Shown one piece after another: positions 1-12,100 of a DNA stretch of 64,000 nucleotides. The notes beneath the pieces were generated by a model. The model saw nothing but the letters and a program-made list of their open reading frames with translations, ran no database searches and had not been told where the DNA came from. Each line of letters starts with the position of its first letter. Positions within the stretch are counted from its first letter, which is position 1. Made by a program: the position numbers and the translations under genes. This DNA is from Sacculina carcini (taxonomy: Eukaryota; Arthropoda; Thecostraca; Sacculinidae), in the NCBI GenBank assembly GCA_916048095.2, contig OU696594.1:5834781-5898780 (forward strand). The letters run 5' to 3'.

Positions 1-1640
1 CTGATACAACACTGATACAACACTGATACAACACTGATACACACTGACTGATACAACACTGACACAATACTGATACAACACTGACACAACACTGACTGAT
101 ACAACACTGACACAACACTGATACAACACTGATACAACACTGATACAACACTGATACACACTGACTGATACAACACTGACACAACACTGACACAACACTG
201 ACTGATACAACACTGACACAACACTGATACAACACTGATACAACACTGACTGATACAACACTGACACAACACTGATACAACACTGATACAACACTGATAC
301 AACACTGACACAACACTGATACAACACTGATACAACACTGACACAACACTGACTGATACAACACTGATACAACACTGATACAACACTGATACAACACTGA
401 TACAACACTGACTGATACAACACTGATACAACACTGACTGATACAACACTGACACAACACTGATACAACACTGACTGATACAACACTGACACAACACTGA
501 TACAACACTGATACAACACTGACTGACACAACACTGACACAACACTGATACAACACTGACTGATACAACACTGATACAACACTGATACAACACTGATACA
601 ACACTGACTGATACAACACTGACACAACACTGATACAACACTGATACAACACTGATACAACACTGACACAACACTGACTGATACAACACTGATACAACAC
701 TGATACAACACTGATACAACACTGACTGATACAACACTGATACAACACTGATACAACACTGATACAACACTGATACAACACTGATACAACACTGATACAA
801 CACTGATACAACACTGACACAACACTGACTGATACAACACTGATACAACACTGACACAACACTGATACAACACTGACTGATACAACACTGATACACACTG
901 ACTGATACAACACTGATACAACACTGACTGATACAACACTGACACAACACTGATACAACACTGATACAACACTGATACAACACTGATACAACACTGATAC
1001 AACACTGATACAACACTGATACAACACTGATACAACACTGATACAACACTGACTGATACAACACTGACACAACACTGATACAACACTGATACAACACTGA
1101 TACAACACTGACACAACACTGATACAACACTGATACAACACTGACACAACACTGACTGATACAACACTGATACAACACTGATACAACACTGATACAACAC
1201 TGATACAACACTGATACAACACTGACTGATACAACACTGATACAACACTGATACAACACTGACTGATACAACACTGACACAACACTGATACAACACTGAT
1301 ACAACACTGATACAACACTGATACAACACTGACTGATACAACACTGATACAACACTGACACAACACTGATACAACACTGACACAACACTGACTGATACAA
1401 CACTGATACAACACTGATACAACACTGATACAACACTGATACAACACTGATACAACACTGATACACACTGATACACACACTGATACACACTGATACACAC
1501 TGATACACACTGATACAACACTGATACAACACTGATACAACACTGACTGACACAACACTGACTGACACAACACTGACACAACACTGATACAACACTGACA
1601 CAACACTGACTGACACACACACACATACACACACTGACTG
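1..1640. repeat. Minisatellite of 11- and 15-bp units inside an intron
   Basis: The block is built from the 11-mer CTGATACAACA and its variant CTGACACAACA, with frequent 15-mers made by an extra CTGA. A few 10-mers (CTGATACACA) cluster near 1461-1520, and the array degrades into CA-rich DNA by 1610. It lies directly upstream of an EFA6/PSD exon on the + strand, so it is most simply an intronic expansion. A related array occupies a later intron of the same gene (3045-3690). No coding potential is seen on either strand. Confidence 0.95.
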
Positions 1641-1697
1641 ACACATACACACACACATACATATTTGCACACACTATGTTGCATTGTGTTGCTGCAG

Positions 1698-1799
1698 GTT
1701 GCATCATGCACTGGCGTGCAAGGCGACCAACTACTTCAAGAAAGAGCACGTATTTCGTCTGCAAACGGCCGATCAGGCAGAGTATTTGCTACAAACCAG
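1698..1799 (+). CDS. EFA6/PSD Arf6 guanine-nucleotide exchange factor, exon A (end of PH domain)
   Basis: After the acceptor TTGCTGCAG the exon encodes HHALACKATNYF and then KKEHVFRLQTADQAEYLL. This matches the late beta-strands of the PH domain of EFA6/PSD proteins, where a 'KxxHVFxLxTAD' stretch precedes the C-terminal helix. EFA6/PSD proteins activate Arf6 at the plasma membrane through a Sec7 domain; the PH domain targets them to phosphoinositides. Sec7 would lie upstream of the window. The exon ends CAG followed by GCAAGC, a GC-type donor. Two leftover bases (AG) pair with the T that opens the next exon to give Ser, so the frame is preserved. Assignment is by remembered family pattern; vertebrate orthologues are PSD1-4. 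Confidence 0.8.
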
Positions 1800-2661
1800 G
1801 CAAGCTCTCACACTCTCTCTCTCTCTCACACTCTCTCTTATTTATTGTTTGTATTTATTACACAGGCAAATACAGTAGCATGGGGGAAGAGTGCAAGTGT
1901 ATTATTACCCAAAAAATGATGCACAGATAATGAAGAAACAAACGAAAGAAATAAACGATAAATCAAATGAAATTATCAAATAAAAAAGGCTAAATAATAG
2001 TCCATATATATACAATCATTCAACACATTGATTAAGATAATATATTAACACAAAAAAATCAACGCAGAAACTTATAATGATAAAATATGCTTAAATAAAT
2101 AAAACTAAAATACAATTTTACAATAAATATAATTTACACACAAACACACTATTATTTCACTATTGTATTTTCTTCCTAGTATGTGCATATACTTGTGTTT
2201 GTGTGTGTGTATATGTTAGTATGCATGCGTCATTTGATGTCATATATACATACCGTATAAGTATGCATATATATGGGCAATTATTTGTCAGTGTGAGAGT
2301 GTAAGTGTATGTATATACACATTGTTTGATATTCCACTGAAAAGCCAACTAATTGGAGTGCATTAAAGCTATTTATTTTACTTTACACACACACACACAC
2401 ACACACACATGTTCGCATGTGTGTGTGTGTGTAATTCAATGTATAATTCTATGTATACCTGTATATATGCATGTCGTTGTGTGAAAGTGTATATATGTAT
2501 TCATGAGTGAATGAGAGTGTGCGTGAAGTGTGCATAAAATTGCAATGAAATAATAATAATAATAATAGTAAATGCGTTTATTGCAATCACATAATATGTG
2601 CTTTTCGTTGCAATATTGATATAACACACACACACACTAATGTACTGAATTACGCACGCAG

Positions 2662-2692
<31 letters not shown>

Positions 2693-2823
2693 CATAAACA
2701 AACATACACACAAGCAAGCAAGCAGACACACACACACACACACACTCAAAAGCTCACGCTGAAAAGCGCATTACGGGCGATTGCAATAAACGCAATTATT
2801 ATTATTATTATTATTATTGGCAG
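1800..2823 (+). other. EFA6/PSD intron with GC donor
   Basis: This is an AT-rich intron between two exons of the exchange factor. It holds a CT-rich tract at 1805-1840, CA/GT runs at about 2380-2430 and 2620-2745, and (TTA)n just before the acceptor ATTATTGGCAG. The donor is GCAAGC rather than GTAAGT. Small ORFs on both strands are simple-sequence artefacts. Confidence 0.7.
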
Positions 2824-3031
2824 TGATGAGCGAGAATTGAGCGCATGGATAGACACAGTGAATTTCGTGGCAGCCAGTCTGTCTGCGGCTCCTCTTGCTG
2901 CCGCAGTCGGCAGTACGTCAACGTTATCCGGCGCCGGATCCGACGGTGCGTCAACAATATCCGGCAGAAAGATGTCCGGTGTTAAGTTTCAACGACCAAT
3001 ATTGCCTGTTGCACGAACTCAACTCGACCTG
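2824..3031 (+). CDS. EFA6/PSD, exon B (PH C-terminal helix and linker)
   Basis: The exon opens after GGCAG, completes the split Ser codon, and reads DERELSAWIDTVNFVAASL followed by SAAPLAAAVG. In EFA6/PSD proteins the PH domain ends in a helix of the form 'MxxWIxxINxVAAxFSAPPxPAAVxS'. The match in order and spacing is the strongest evidence for the family. After a Ser/Gly/Thr-rich insert it continues KFQRPILPVARTQL, equivalent to the family's 'KFxRPLLPxxxTxL'. The exon ends on a full codon before GTAATA (phase 0). Confidence 0.85.
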
Positions 3032-3802
3032 GTAATATTGCACTGACACATACTGACACTGATACTGACACTGATACTGACACTGATACTGACACTGATA
3101 CTGACACACTGACATACTGACGCACTGATCCATACTGACACATTGATACTGACACTGTTACTGACACACTGATACTGACACATACTGACACTGATACTGA
3201 CACACTGATACATACTGACACACTGATACTGACACTGTTACTGACACACACTGACACACTGATACTGACACATACTGATACATGCTGACACATACTGACA
3301 CACACTGATACTGACACATACTGACACTGATACTGACACACTGATACATACTGACACACTGATACTGACACTGTTACTGACACGCACTGACACACTGATA
3401 CTGACACATACTGATACATGCTGACACATACTGACACACACTGATACTGACACATACTGACACTGATACTGACACACTGATACATACTGACACACTGATA
3501 CTGACACTGTTACTGACACGCACTGACACACTGATACTGACACATACTGATACATGCTGACACATACTGACACACACTGATACTGACACATTGATACATA
3601 CTGACACACACTGATACTGACACACTGATACTGACACATACTGACACCGACACACACACACACTGACACACACACTGACACACACTGACACAATGTATGT
3701 ATATGTGTGATCGTGCAAATGTCTGTGTATGTGTGTATATGTATATGTGCGTTTGTGTATGTATGCATGTATATATATGTGTGTGTGTGTGTGTGTTTTT
3801 AG
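3032..3802 (+). repeat. Intronic satellite of CTGACACA/CTGATA units
   Basis: This intron is almost wholly a tandem array (3045-3690) of CTGATACTGACA and CTGACACA variants. Larger near-identical blocks of roughly 155 bp recur around 3225, 3375 and 3500. It then passes through GT-rich DNA to the acceptor GTTTTTAG at 3795-3802. The unit resembles the 1-1640 array, which points to local exchange between introns of one gene. Long minus-strand serine/valine/cysteine ORFs here are artefacts of the array. Confidence 0.9.
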
Positions 3803-3946
3803 AGAGAGCAATATGAGGAGCTGGTGAGACACGTGGCACAATTAGAGAGTGAGGTGGCTGAGATGAATGCCTCGCCTCCTTCTGATAAACATCGTCGCTC
3901 AGCAGTTACTGCCTATAATGACCGCTACACGCACACACAATATGAG
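3803..3946 (+). CDS. EFA6/PSD, exon C (coiled-coil region)
   Basis: Starting at phase 0 the exon reads REQYEELVRHVAQLESEVAEM, then a polar linker NASPPSDKHRRS, and ends THTQYE before GTCACT. EFA6/PSD proteins carry a short coiled coil directly after the PH domain, with a glutamate-rich segment in the same place. The exon is 144 nt, exactly 48 codons, so skipping it would keep the frame. The donor is weaker than usual (GTCACT) and the 3' limit is the least certain of the four exons. Confidence 0.7.
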
Positions 3947-4626
3947 GTCACTAACACACTGCCTAACACACTAACTAACACACTGACTGACACACTGACA
4001 CAGAGAGGGAGAAAAAAAGACACACACACACACATACACACAGAAATAGAGGTACACACACACATACACACATCCACACACACACACACACACACACATA
4101 ATGTTAATGTGTTAATATCTCTGTGTCGCTCTGTGTTAATATCTGTGTGTCAGTTTATCCACACAACTGACACACAGATACACTAATACACTAACACACA
4201 CACACAGAGGGATAAAAAAGACGCACACACACACACAGAAACACACACACACACACAGACATAGAGAAAGGGAGATACACACACACACACACACACATAC
4301 ACACTAACACACACACACACATAATGTTAATGTTTTAATATCTGCTAATGTAAATATATAGATATATGTCAATTTTATTTAATGTGTAATTCTGCATGTT
4401 TTATATGCTTGTCTGTCTGTGTGTGTATCTGTGTGTGTGTATCTGTGTCTATGTGTTTGTGTGTGTATGTGTATCTGTGTGTGTGTGTGGATGTGTGTAT
4501 GTGTGTGTATATACGTGTATCTCTGTGAATGTGATATGTATGTGTATGTGTGTGTATATGTGTATCTGTCTTGTATCTCTGCGTGTATGTGTGTGTGTAT
4601 GTGTGTGTGTGTGTATATACATACAG
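3947..4626 (+). repeat. EFA6/PSD intron of CA/GT simple repeats
   Basis: This intron consists of (CA)n, (GT)n and degenerate CACACAGA repeats, with two near-copies of a segment ending ATAATGTTAATG (about 4085-4110 and 4310-4335). It runs to the acceptor TATACATACAG. Confidence 0.8.
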
Positions 4627-4746
4627 CTGGAGCGATATCGCAGCTACGTGTGTGTGATGGCTGCTCATGTATCACCAATCACACCTGTACTACCTGCCAG
4701 CCGGCCTCCACACGCCGTCACTGACAGGTACAGCTATATGCAGTAG
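4627..4746 (+). CDS. EFA6/PSD, probable terminal exon
   Basis: The exon reads LERYRSYVCVMAAHVSPITP in frame with the preceding exon. It resembles the end of the EFA6/PSD coiled coil ('YLExEKSRYxTYVxLL'). The frame stays open to TAG at 4744-4746, giving a short C-terminal tail. A GT at 4729 (GACAG followed by GTACAG) could be a donor to one more exon, so the stop is probable, not proven. Confidence 0.65.
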   Translation: MERYRSYVCVMAAHVSPITPVLPASRPPHAVTDRYSYMQ

Positions 4747-5563
4747 CCATCACCAGGGGAGGTATAAGAGGGGATGACGAGTGATGGGCGTGGGGGTTGA
4801 AATGTTTCTAAGAGCATTTTCCGTCATGAAGTCGTATTATACCTTAAATAACATTGTTTATACTGGCGATAAATATAAACTTTGATGTTTCCTGTAGGTT
4901 TGACTCTGTTGTATGTGTGTATGTATGCGTGTGTGTGTGTGTGTGTGTGTAGCGCCCTAAATACCCTTTAGTTATATTAATACTCATATATATATATACG
5001 CGATAGCGATAATAAGTTCTTTTCTTTGTTGAAATGAAAATGGAGATTTTCTAGTGATTTTTTTTGTCGTTTTTATGCGATCACAGTAACATAATATAAT
5101 TTATCTGTTTTAAGCCTGTCTTACACTGATACATGGTACTATACTGGTAATTTTGACTTGCTTTGTTAATATACTAATTGTATCATTGTTTTTAAATCGT
5201 GTGTGTGTGTTTGTGTTCGTGTGTTGTTGTGTTTTAAACTGTTAACGTGTTGTTTAGCCTTCCCGCTAATTAATTTATTGATTCAACGAAAGCCATGAAT
5301 GAATCTGTTTTTTTGGAGTTCTTGTGTGTTGGAGCGTCGTTTTTACTGCTTGGTTTTGGCGTGCGAGAGTTTCTGCTCTGTTTGTGATTGTCTCTTATTG
5401 TTGCAATCAATACATCATTCATCTAACTGTATCAATATTGTGGCAAAACGTCGTGTTTTCAATGGGTTTTGGTGACGGTTTTATCACTGCTTCTGTTTGT
5501 GGTGAGTGTTGCTGTATTTCAGTCATCTTTTCGCTTGTGCTTTGTGCATGGTGCACGAATTGC

Positions 5564-5596
<33 letters not shown>

Positions 5597-8500
5597 ATGT
5601 ATGTGAGAGAAAGAAAGGGCTGGTTTGTATGTGTGTGTGTGTATGCGTGTGTATGTGTCTGTATGTGTGTGAGCTTGAAGATGTAAACTGGATATTGTTA
5701 ATATCATTAATTGTTCGGTCGCGATTTTGAAACGTTCACAAACGTCCTCAACTCTTTTTATCGCTGTTTCGGCATATTTATCTCAATAATTAATAACATG
5801 TTTTGCTGAATTGTTGTCTGTGAATTTGATGCATGTTTTTAAGCCATCTTTCTGTCTCTTTACTTCTCTATTGCTCGCTTTCTCTTTTCTCTTTTCTTTT
5901 CACTTCTATCTTTAATTCTCTTTCTATCTTTTTCTCTTTTTCTCTGTTTCTTTCGTTATTTTTCTTTTCCACTCTCTTTCTGTTTCTCTCTTTTCCTTTC
6001 ATCCTTTTTTCTCATTTTGTTTGTTTCTTTTTCTCTGTTTCTGCCTCTCTCTCTTGATCTCTCTGTTTCTCGCTGGCTGCCTGTCTCAATCGGTGAATGT
6101 TCACTTGATAGCTGTTAGCACTGGCAACGCTGTTGATGTGATGTTTGATGTTGATGTTTTTTTGATAATTTTTTGATAATTTTAAAAATGTATTTTAAAT
6201 TTTTTAAATTTAAAATTAATTTTTTAATAATTAAATTAAATAAAATAAAATTATAAAATTACTAATTTTATAAATTTATTTTATTATTTTTTTGATAATT
6301 TTTCTGTTGATGTTCTGTGGGGTTCTGCAAGCTGGCATTTGCTTCAGTGCTTCATTCGCTTGATGGTGCTGGATTTCGCCATAAAACAACTAACAGATGA
6401 CAAAGTGTCTTATCAAAAATTTACTGTGACTAAAAACTGATGACTCTGTTTCATTCTGGATATTTATCAAATTTATTAACAATTGACATTTTGTTTGTTC
6501 ATCACCAAAATTACGTGTTATGCTGATTCAATTTGTACTTTTTAAGAATTTTGTTTTGTCACATTTTTACACATTTGTGTATTTCTCGAATGAACTTCAT
6601 TATTTATCAATTTATCTTGATCTGATTGCTGGTTTTGGTAGCAATCCATGTCAATACATCATGTTCCCGTCTTCTAGCATCCGTTTCTGTCCATGTATTT
6701 CAATTTCGCCACACTCCACACGTAATAATGCACGTTTTTGACGTTCGTTCCAATCAAAGGATCCTAATCCAGATACTCTTTTCCCGATATCACAATCAAG
6801 ATGTTCCGATCACACAATCATAATCCATATGTTGAGATCACAGATGTTGCAATCAGAGAATTACTATTTGATCATCATTTGTGACTTGTGCAGCTGTTAT
6901 GATGGGGATGTTTGTAATGTTTGTGGTGTACAGTGATCGGGGTGGCCATATTATCAACGGCGCGATTACAGAGAAGTGAGTGTTCCCCGCTCCCACCCTC
7001 TCTTTCTGTGTCTCGTTCTTCCCCCTCTTTCTCATATGTCTGTTTCGCTGGCGATGTTGGGTCTGGTAGCGGGAGTCTACATCGGACAACAATCGGACTC
7101 CTCATCGACCCACTCCCGTCAATTTGAATATTTGTGCGTGTAAACACATGTAACATGTGTGTGTGTGTTTGTTTGTGTGTTTGTACGGAGGAGATATGCG
7201 TAGCAATTTGAGAATTGATAGATTTTTATAACCCGCTGAATTTACTGATTCTGACCAATATGATTGTCTGGTATTTAGTTGGCTCGCCTGTGTGTGTGTA
7301 TGTGTGAGTGTTTGTGAGTGTTTTATGTTGATGATAAGTGGACCATGTTTCTATAATGTGTGTCGGTTTTCTGGTGCATTGCCGTGCGGTTTTTCAGATC
7401 AGCTCTTTTTGGTGTTTGTGATTGTCAGTGTTGTGCCCGATTAGCCAGGTTGTTGAAAATAGCATGCTACTAAAATAGTATGTTTGTGTCTCGGATAAAA
7501 TAATTTGTGGAGTTTTTTTTCTAAAGTCAGCCGTTTACCGTTAGAAGGTCGTATGAATTGGGTAAAGTTTTTCCACATTAACTACGCTAAGTTCTGTCGG
7601 GGATTATCAACTACGCGGACACGGTTTTCATAGGGTTTTACCGCAAGAACTTATGGTGGTAATATAATGGCAAATCTATGGACAGGCTATCGTCAGTGTG
7701 TGACACTGTATTATAGATGAGTGTGTGTGTGTCTGTGTGTGTGACAACGGTGTATGTATTGATCAGGTATTGAAAAAATGAGTTCCATTTTAGATTGAAC
7801 GATGGATATTGTACTCGAGCTCTTGCTTCATTTTGTTATGCTGAGGTTGTGCCATAGTTTGTATAAATATGTGTGTGTGTGTGTGTGTCTAACATAACAT
7901 GGAAATTGTCACCGATTCGGAATGTTGTGAATGCTGCTAATCTTAGACAACGACTATTACACCGGTATTTTGCAGTGTTTTTTGTTGTTTTTTCTTTCTC
8001 GTCGGCGTTATCTCGTGATAGTGAGTTTCAGGTGCTTGCGGTCATTCGCGGTGGGTTTGAACATTGGCAGTACTCTATCGCGTCGGTTGTGATCTAGGAT
8101 CTGATAAGAGGCGTTTCCTAAACGAGAATGTCGAGTTTTTCTTCTGGGGAAGTTTGTTAGGAAGTCAAGTTTCCATGTGCGTGTTTTTTATGTCCTCGCT
8201 ATTTCTAACTGCTTTTGTATCGATTAATGTGGACTCCAATGAGCAATAAATCTTAGATGAACGGGCGATTGTGTAATCTTTGAGAAACTCTGCGTGAATT
8301 TCCTGCGCTGTGTTTCACGTGGTTTGGCGTGCATTCTCATCGGTTAAATGTGCATTCTGTCAGCTGAAGGCAATTAAGACAACAACACCGACGTCAGAAA
8401 AGTGGAAGTGAAGTCGGGGTGCCGCTGGCTGGCTTGCACGTTTCACAAGGATTCTGCCCGCGCCAAAAAACCACAGAGAAATTCTTTTCACGCCCGATGT

Positions 8501-9168
8501 CTTCCGACAGCGAATACCTACACACAAACACACAAGTCGGAGTTCGCATATGTGTGTGTGTGTGTGTATGTGTGTGTGTGTGTGTGTGTGCGGGGAGTGA
8601 CATAGCAGCCGGACATACACAAGTGTAGACCATTGTGATCACGGAGCGTAGAATTGTCGCCTCGTCTGCTAGTCTTTGTCTTGCATCAACTCAGTTTGTT
8701 GGTTGTTGTCTTTGTCGCAGCACCCTGTCAGGTGCCGTCATGTGGTGCATTATTGGTGTGAGTACATTGCCACCATATATACTTGTTGACGTTATAGATA
8801 AGTTATAATGCGACCTGTTTCAAACTCAATTATGTTACCTTAATCAGTCTGCTGCTCGATTGTGTTCATGCACTTTTATTTAGCATTTTGATTTGATAAT
8901 GTCATTTGGTAAAATATATTTCATCGTTGGTTTCCTTTGCTTCTTTTTCCTATTGGCCTTCATCTTCCGGACTATACTTTTTCTTGCTTGACTAAATTGC
9001 TCAAACTCGAAATTTCACTTGTTTTGTTTTGTTGTTTCAAGTGTTCACCTTAGCTATCTAACATGACCATTTTTGGGGTAGGGGTTCATTGTCTTCCATT
9101 ACAACGGAGCTATTGTCGTTGTTCAGATATTGGTGTTGGTGTTGTCACACGAGGGCGAATGCAGTGTA
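4747..9168. other. AT-rich intergenic region with simple repeats
   Basis: No convincing gene is seen. The stretch contains (GT)n at about 4917-4950, 5564-5595, 7156-7168, 7868-7888 and 8550-8590. It also has a strongly pyrimidine-rich tract (CTTT/CTCT) at 5838-6075 and an A/T-only segment at 6170-6300 with several TTTTTGATAATTTT units. One weak exon candidate is listed separately. The last kilobase could hold the promoter and 5' UTR of the long ORF that follows. Confidence 0.7.
6894..6975 (+). other. Weak candidate exon encoding a hydrophobic segment
   Basis: Between an acceptor-like CTTGTGCAG and a good donor GTGAGTG, one frame is open and reads AVMMGMFVMFVVYSD then RGGHIINGAITEK. Both splice signals match consensus and the peptide looks membrane-spanning. 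I cannot link it to a family or to neighbouring exons. A 35-codon ORF with a hydrophobic start (7037-7144) lies just downstream. Chance is a real alternative. Confidence 0.25.
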
Positions 9169-12100
9169 ATGAGCGTCAGCGACTCGTCCACCAGGGACAA
9201 TGACGCTCGTCTACCAACCAACTTTGCTGCGGGTGCTTTTATACCATCCACTTCACATCACGTGACCAAATCGAGCGCCGTCACACACCAATTGCACGGC
9301 GGTCCTCTTGTTGAAACATCACGCGCTCACGACGGAACCAACCACAGCGACAGTCTCGGCGCTTCCTTTCTCGGTCAAACCTCTAGACTGTCCGATGCCA
9401 GTGTGCATCAGGGACGACCGTATTCCCTGGCGCACTCGGGTCATCACGACCAGATTATCACGGCCACCGACAACAACCTGCATTCGTTCATGATCAGAAC
9501 ACCGGAGCGTGTGGTTGAGGTGATGCCACAAGCAGACAACGCGCCTGTCGTTTGGCAGACAGGAAACTCCGACCAGCGGTCTAACAGCGGGTGGACCTTG
9601 CCCGAAATTGTCCCTTCCCAAGCGCTAGATGACAATGTTGTACCGAGCTTCGTTGGTTTGCGTCATAGCGAAGGTCATCTTTCAAGTTTACTGCGGCCCT
9701 TGACCAACGACCCCAGAGAGGCTCATCATAAGAGCTCATCATCCAGTGGGATGAAAGACTCTCCTTTATCGTCGAGTAGACATCACACTGAAGCAACCGG
9801 CGCTGATATGAATCAAAGCTCGCGACTTCGCTCCCATTATTCCGACCATAAACGTGAAGTGAAATCAAAGAACGATAAGCATGGCGACAAACGCGTGATT
9901 AACGAGGAAAGTTTGGCACAGCAACGCATTCAGAACAATCGGAATGTGCATAATATTTCCAGGGGTGGAACGAGTGAGCATTCAAAAGCAATGACAAACT
10001 CAAAGCGAGGATATTCAGGATTCCACACGATCAATGGATTTGACAGCCCGGAGAAACCATATTCTGGAAAACTTGTTGTCAATAATAATCTGGAGCGTGA
10101 GATTGTGAGACAAATATTTCGAGAAATGGAGTCGAATTCGTCTGCGACAGGCCATGGAAACAAAGTAACTAATGGACGATCGGCAATTGTGTCTTCAAAG
10201 CCCGTATCTAATGGTTATGGGAAGTATAACAAGGAAGTGAGGGAGATTTCAGTACATGACACTCACGGAAACCACGCAAGAAATCACAATCGGTATCCTA
10301 GTGACATTTCTCATGTAGAAAAAACTCAGGACTTTCGTTTAAAAACTGAAAATAACGTTCATCTCCGCCATGCTTCGCCTCAACTCTACAATGACGACAG
10401 GCTCACTGCATATCATACTGGTGGTCATCCTGTGCTGAAAACCTACCCTGAAGACAAAGAATTCGCGAGGCAAAGTGATTTAAGGAATAATCATTACATT
10501 GGACTTTCTAGGGACAGGGCTCCGCCTCTTAACAGCGAGTATAACAGCGTAGAGGAGCAAGATGAACAACCATTGTACAAGGATTGGTATGATCAACCTC
10601 ATCAGAATTTCGTGCAATCGGGTCCGTCTGAAGCAATTCCGGAACATTCAAGTTTTTCTGCAGACGACAAGATCAATACGCATACGGATTATTCAAATTT
10701 CCAGTCGCTTCAGAATGGCAATCCTCATCCCGATGCTACATTTGCTCCACATCAAGCTGGCGTACACTCCCTTAATACCATTGAGTCAAGTAGTGAGGAG
10801 CTTGCAGATGCATGGCAAAATGCTCTTGAGGGACAGTCAAACCTAGCGTTATCGAATTCTGTATCAGATGGTAGATTTGAGATGGTGGATTTTGAAGAAC
10901 TAGGACATCCTCATTCGCTTTCGCCATCAATTGACAGCGATAAGGAGATCATAAACTCATGGGATGGACGCAGTCATAGTCCTGAGGGTCTGCAGACCGA
11001 TGTTAACCACACTCCGATGCGTTCCACCACGTCGCAGCCCGTTGTACGCAATAATCAACATGGGTATTATGAGCTCAAAAACGATCTGCACGCCATACAT
11101 TCTTATCGCAATCTGCCTAACCAACAAAGCGGTGTCAGTGCCAGCGAAACTTCCCAGGTCCCAACAAAAGAAAATGAATTTCACAAATCGACTGGGACAA
11201 ATGAGGCAATTCGAATTCCTGAAACTATCTACAGAAACAGTGTGAATGTAGCTGGCTATTATCCCGGCTACGTTTCTGCATTGTCGGCTGGCAATGGTGG
11301 GCCCCGACATTTCAGAGGGCAGTCTGTGTCAAACCGTCCTTTATCAAGCCCAAACGTCGCTAGCAACGAAATCGAGACAGACTTGCAAGCGACACATCAA
11401 ATAAACCCATCCCATTCGCCTGGTATTACTACAATTAGCTCGCCTCTTCTGGATGTTCGACATAAACCACACTTTGTTTCTCCTCAGCTACCAACAACTG
11501 ATGGTTATCAAGTAACAATTGACCATCAACCGATGGAAGCTCTTCAACATCCTCATCCGATCACTGGTCAAATTCCAGCGTCTTTCATTCAAAACGTCCA
11601 TTCTCCGCTGTCGTCCACTTTCCTCAGCCCATCAGCACCACACGGGCATCTCAAATTCCACGGTGCGTTTCCGAGCTCGGTTCCGATCGGTAATCAATTG
11701 TCCAGTCAGCTAGGACATCAATTTCCAGTGACCGGTCTTAATCAACGTCCAGCGTTTGTTCGTCATGTTTCGCCGACCTCTGCAGGACTGTCACGAGTGC
11801 CTCTGCGTTCAAATTCACCACATTATGTTCAGTCCAAGACTAAACATCAACGATTGCCCATTCAACATTCCATATATTCCACTCAATATAGTGCAACCCC
11901 TTCACGACTCAATATGCCGTACATAGACGGTGCTTCTCATAGTACCACTTCATATCCGGGAACAGGAACTCCAGTTGATGTTTCCGTCCCACACCATAAT
12001 TCTATGCCATTGGGTTCACATCAGACAGAGGTACCAGCTCATTTTCAACAATATTCTGTTGATTCTCTCGGTCAACCTGGTCCTAGCGTTACTGAGAATG

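Noticed and set aside
1-1640. CRISPR array or origin-type iterons
   Set aside because: Units are contiguous with no unique spacers, and the context is a eukaryotic intron.
2501-3841. Long minus-strand ORFs rich in Cys, Val, Ser and Tyr
   Set aside because: They are translations of the CA/GT and CTGACA arrays and have no independent start, codon bias or domain.
4396-4746. Plus-strand 116-codon ORF through the GT tract into the terminal EFA6/PSD exon
   Set aside because: The first three quarters is (GT)n intron; only the part after the acceptor at 4626 matches the protein family.
5833-6057. Plus-strand Phe/Leu/Ser-rich ORF resembling a membrane protein
   Set aside because: It is a translation of a pyrimidine-rich low-complexity tract.
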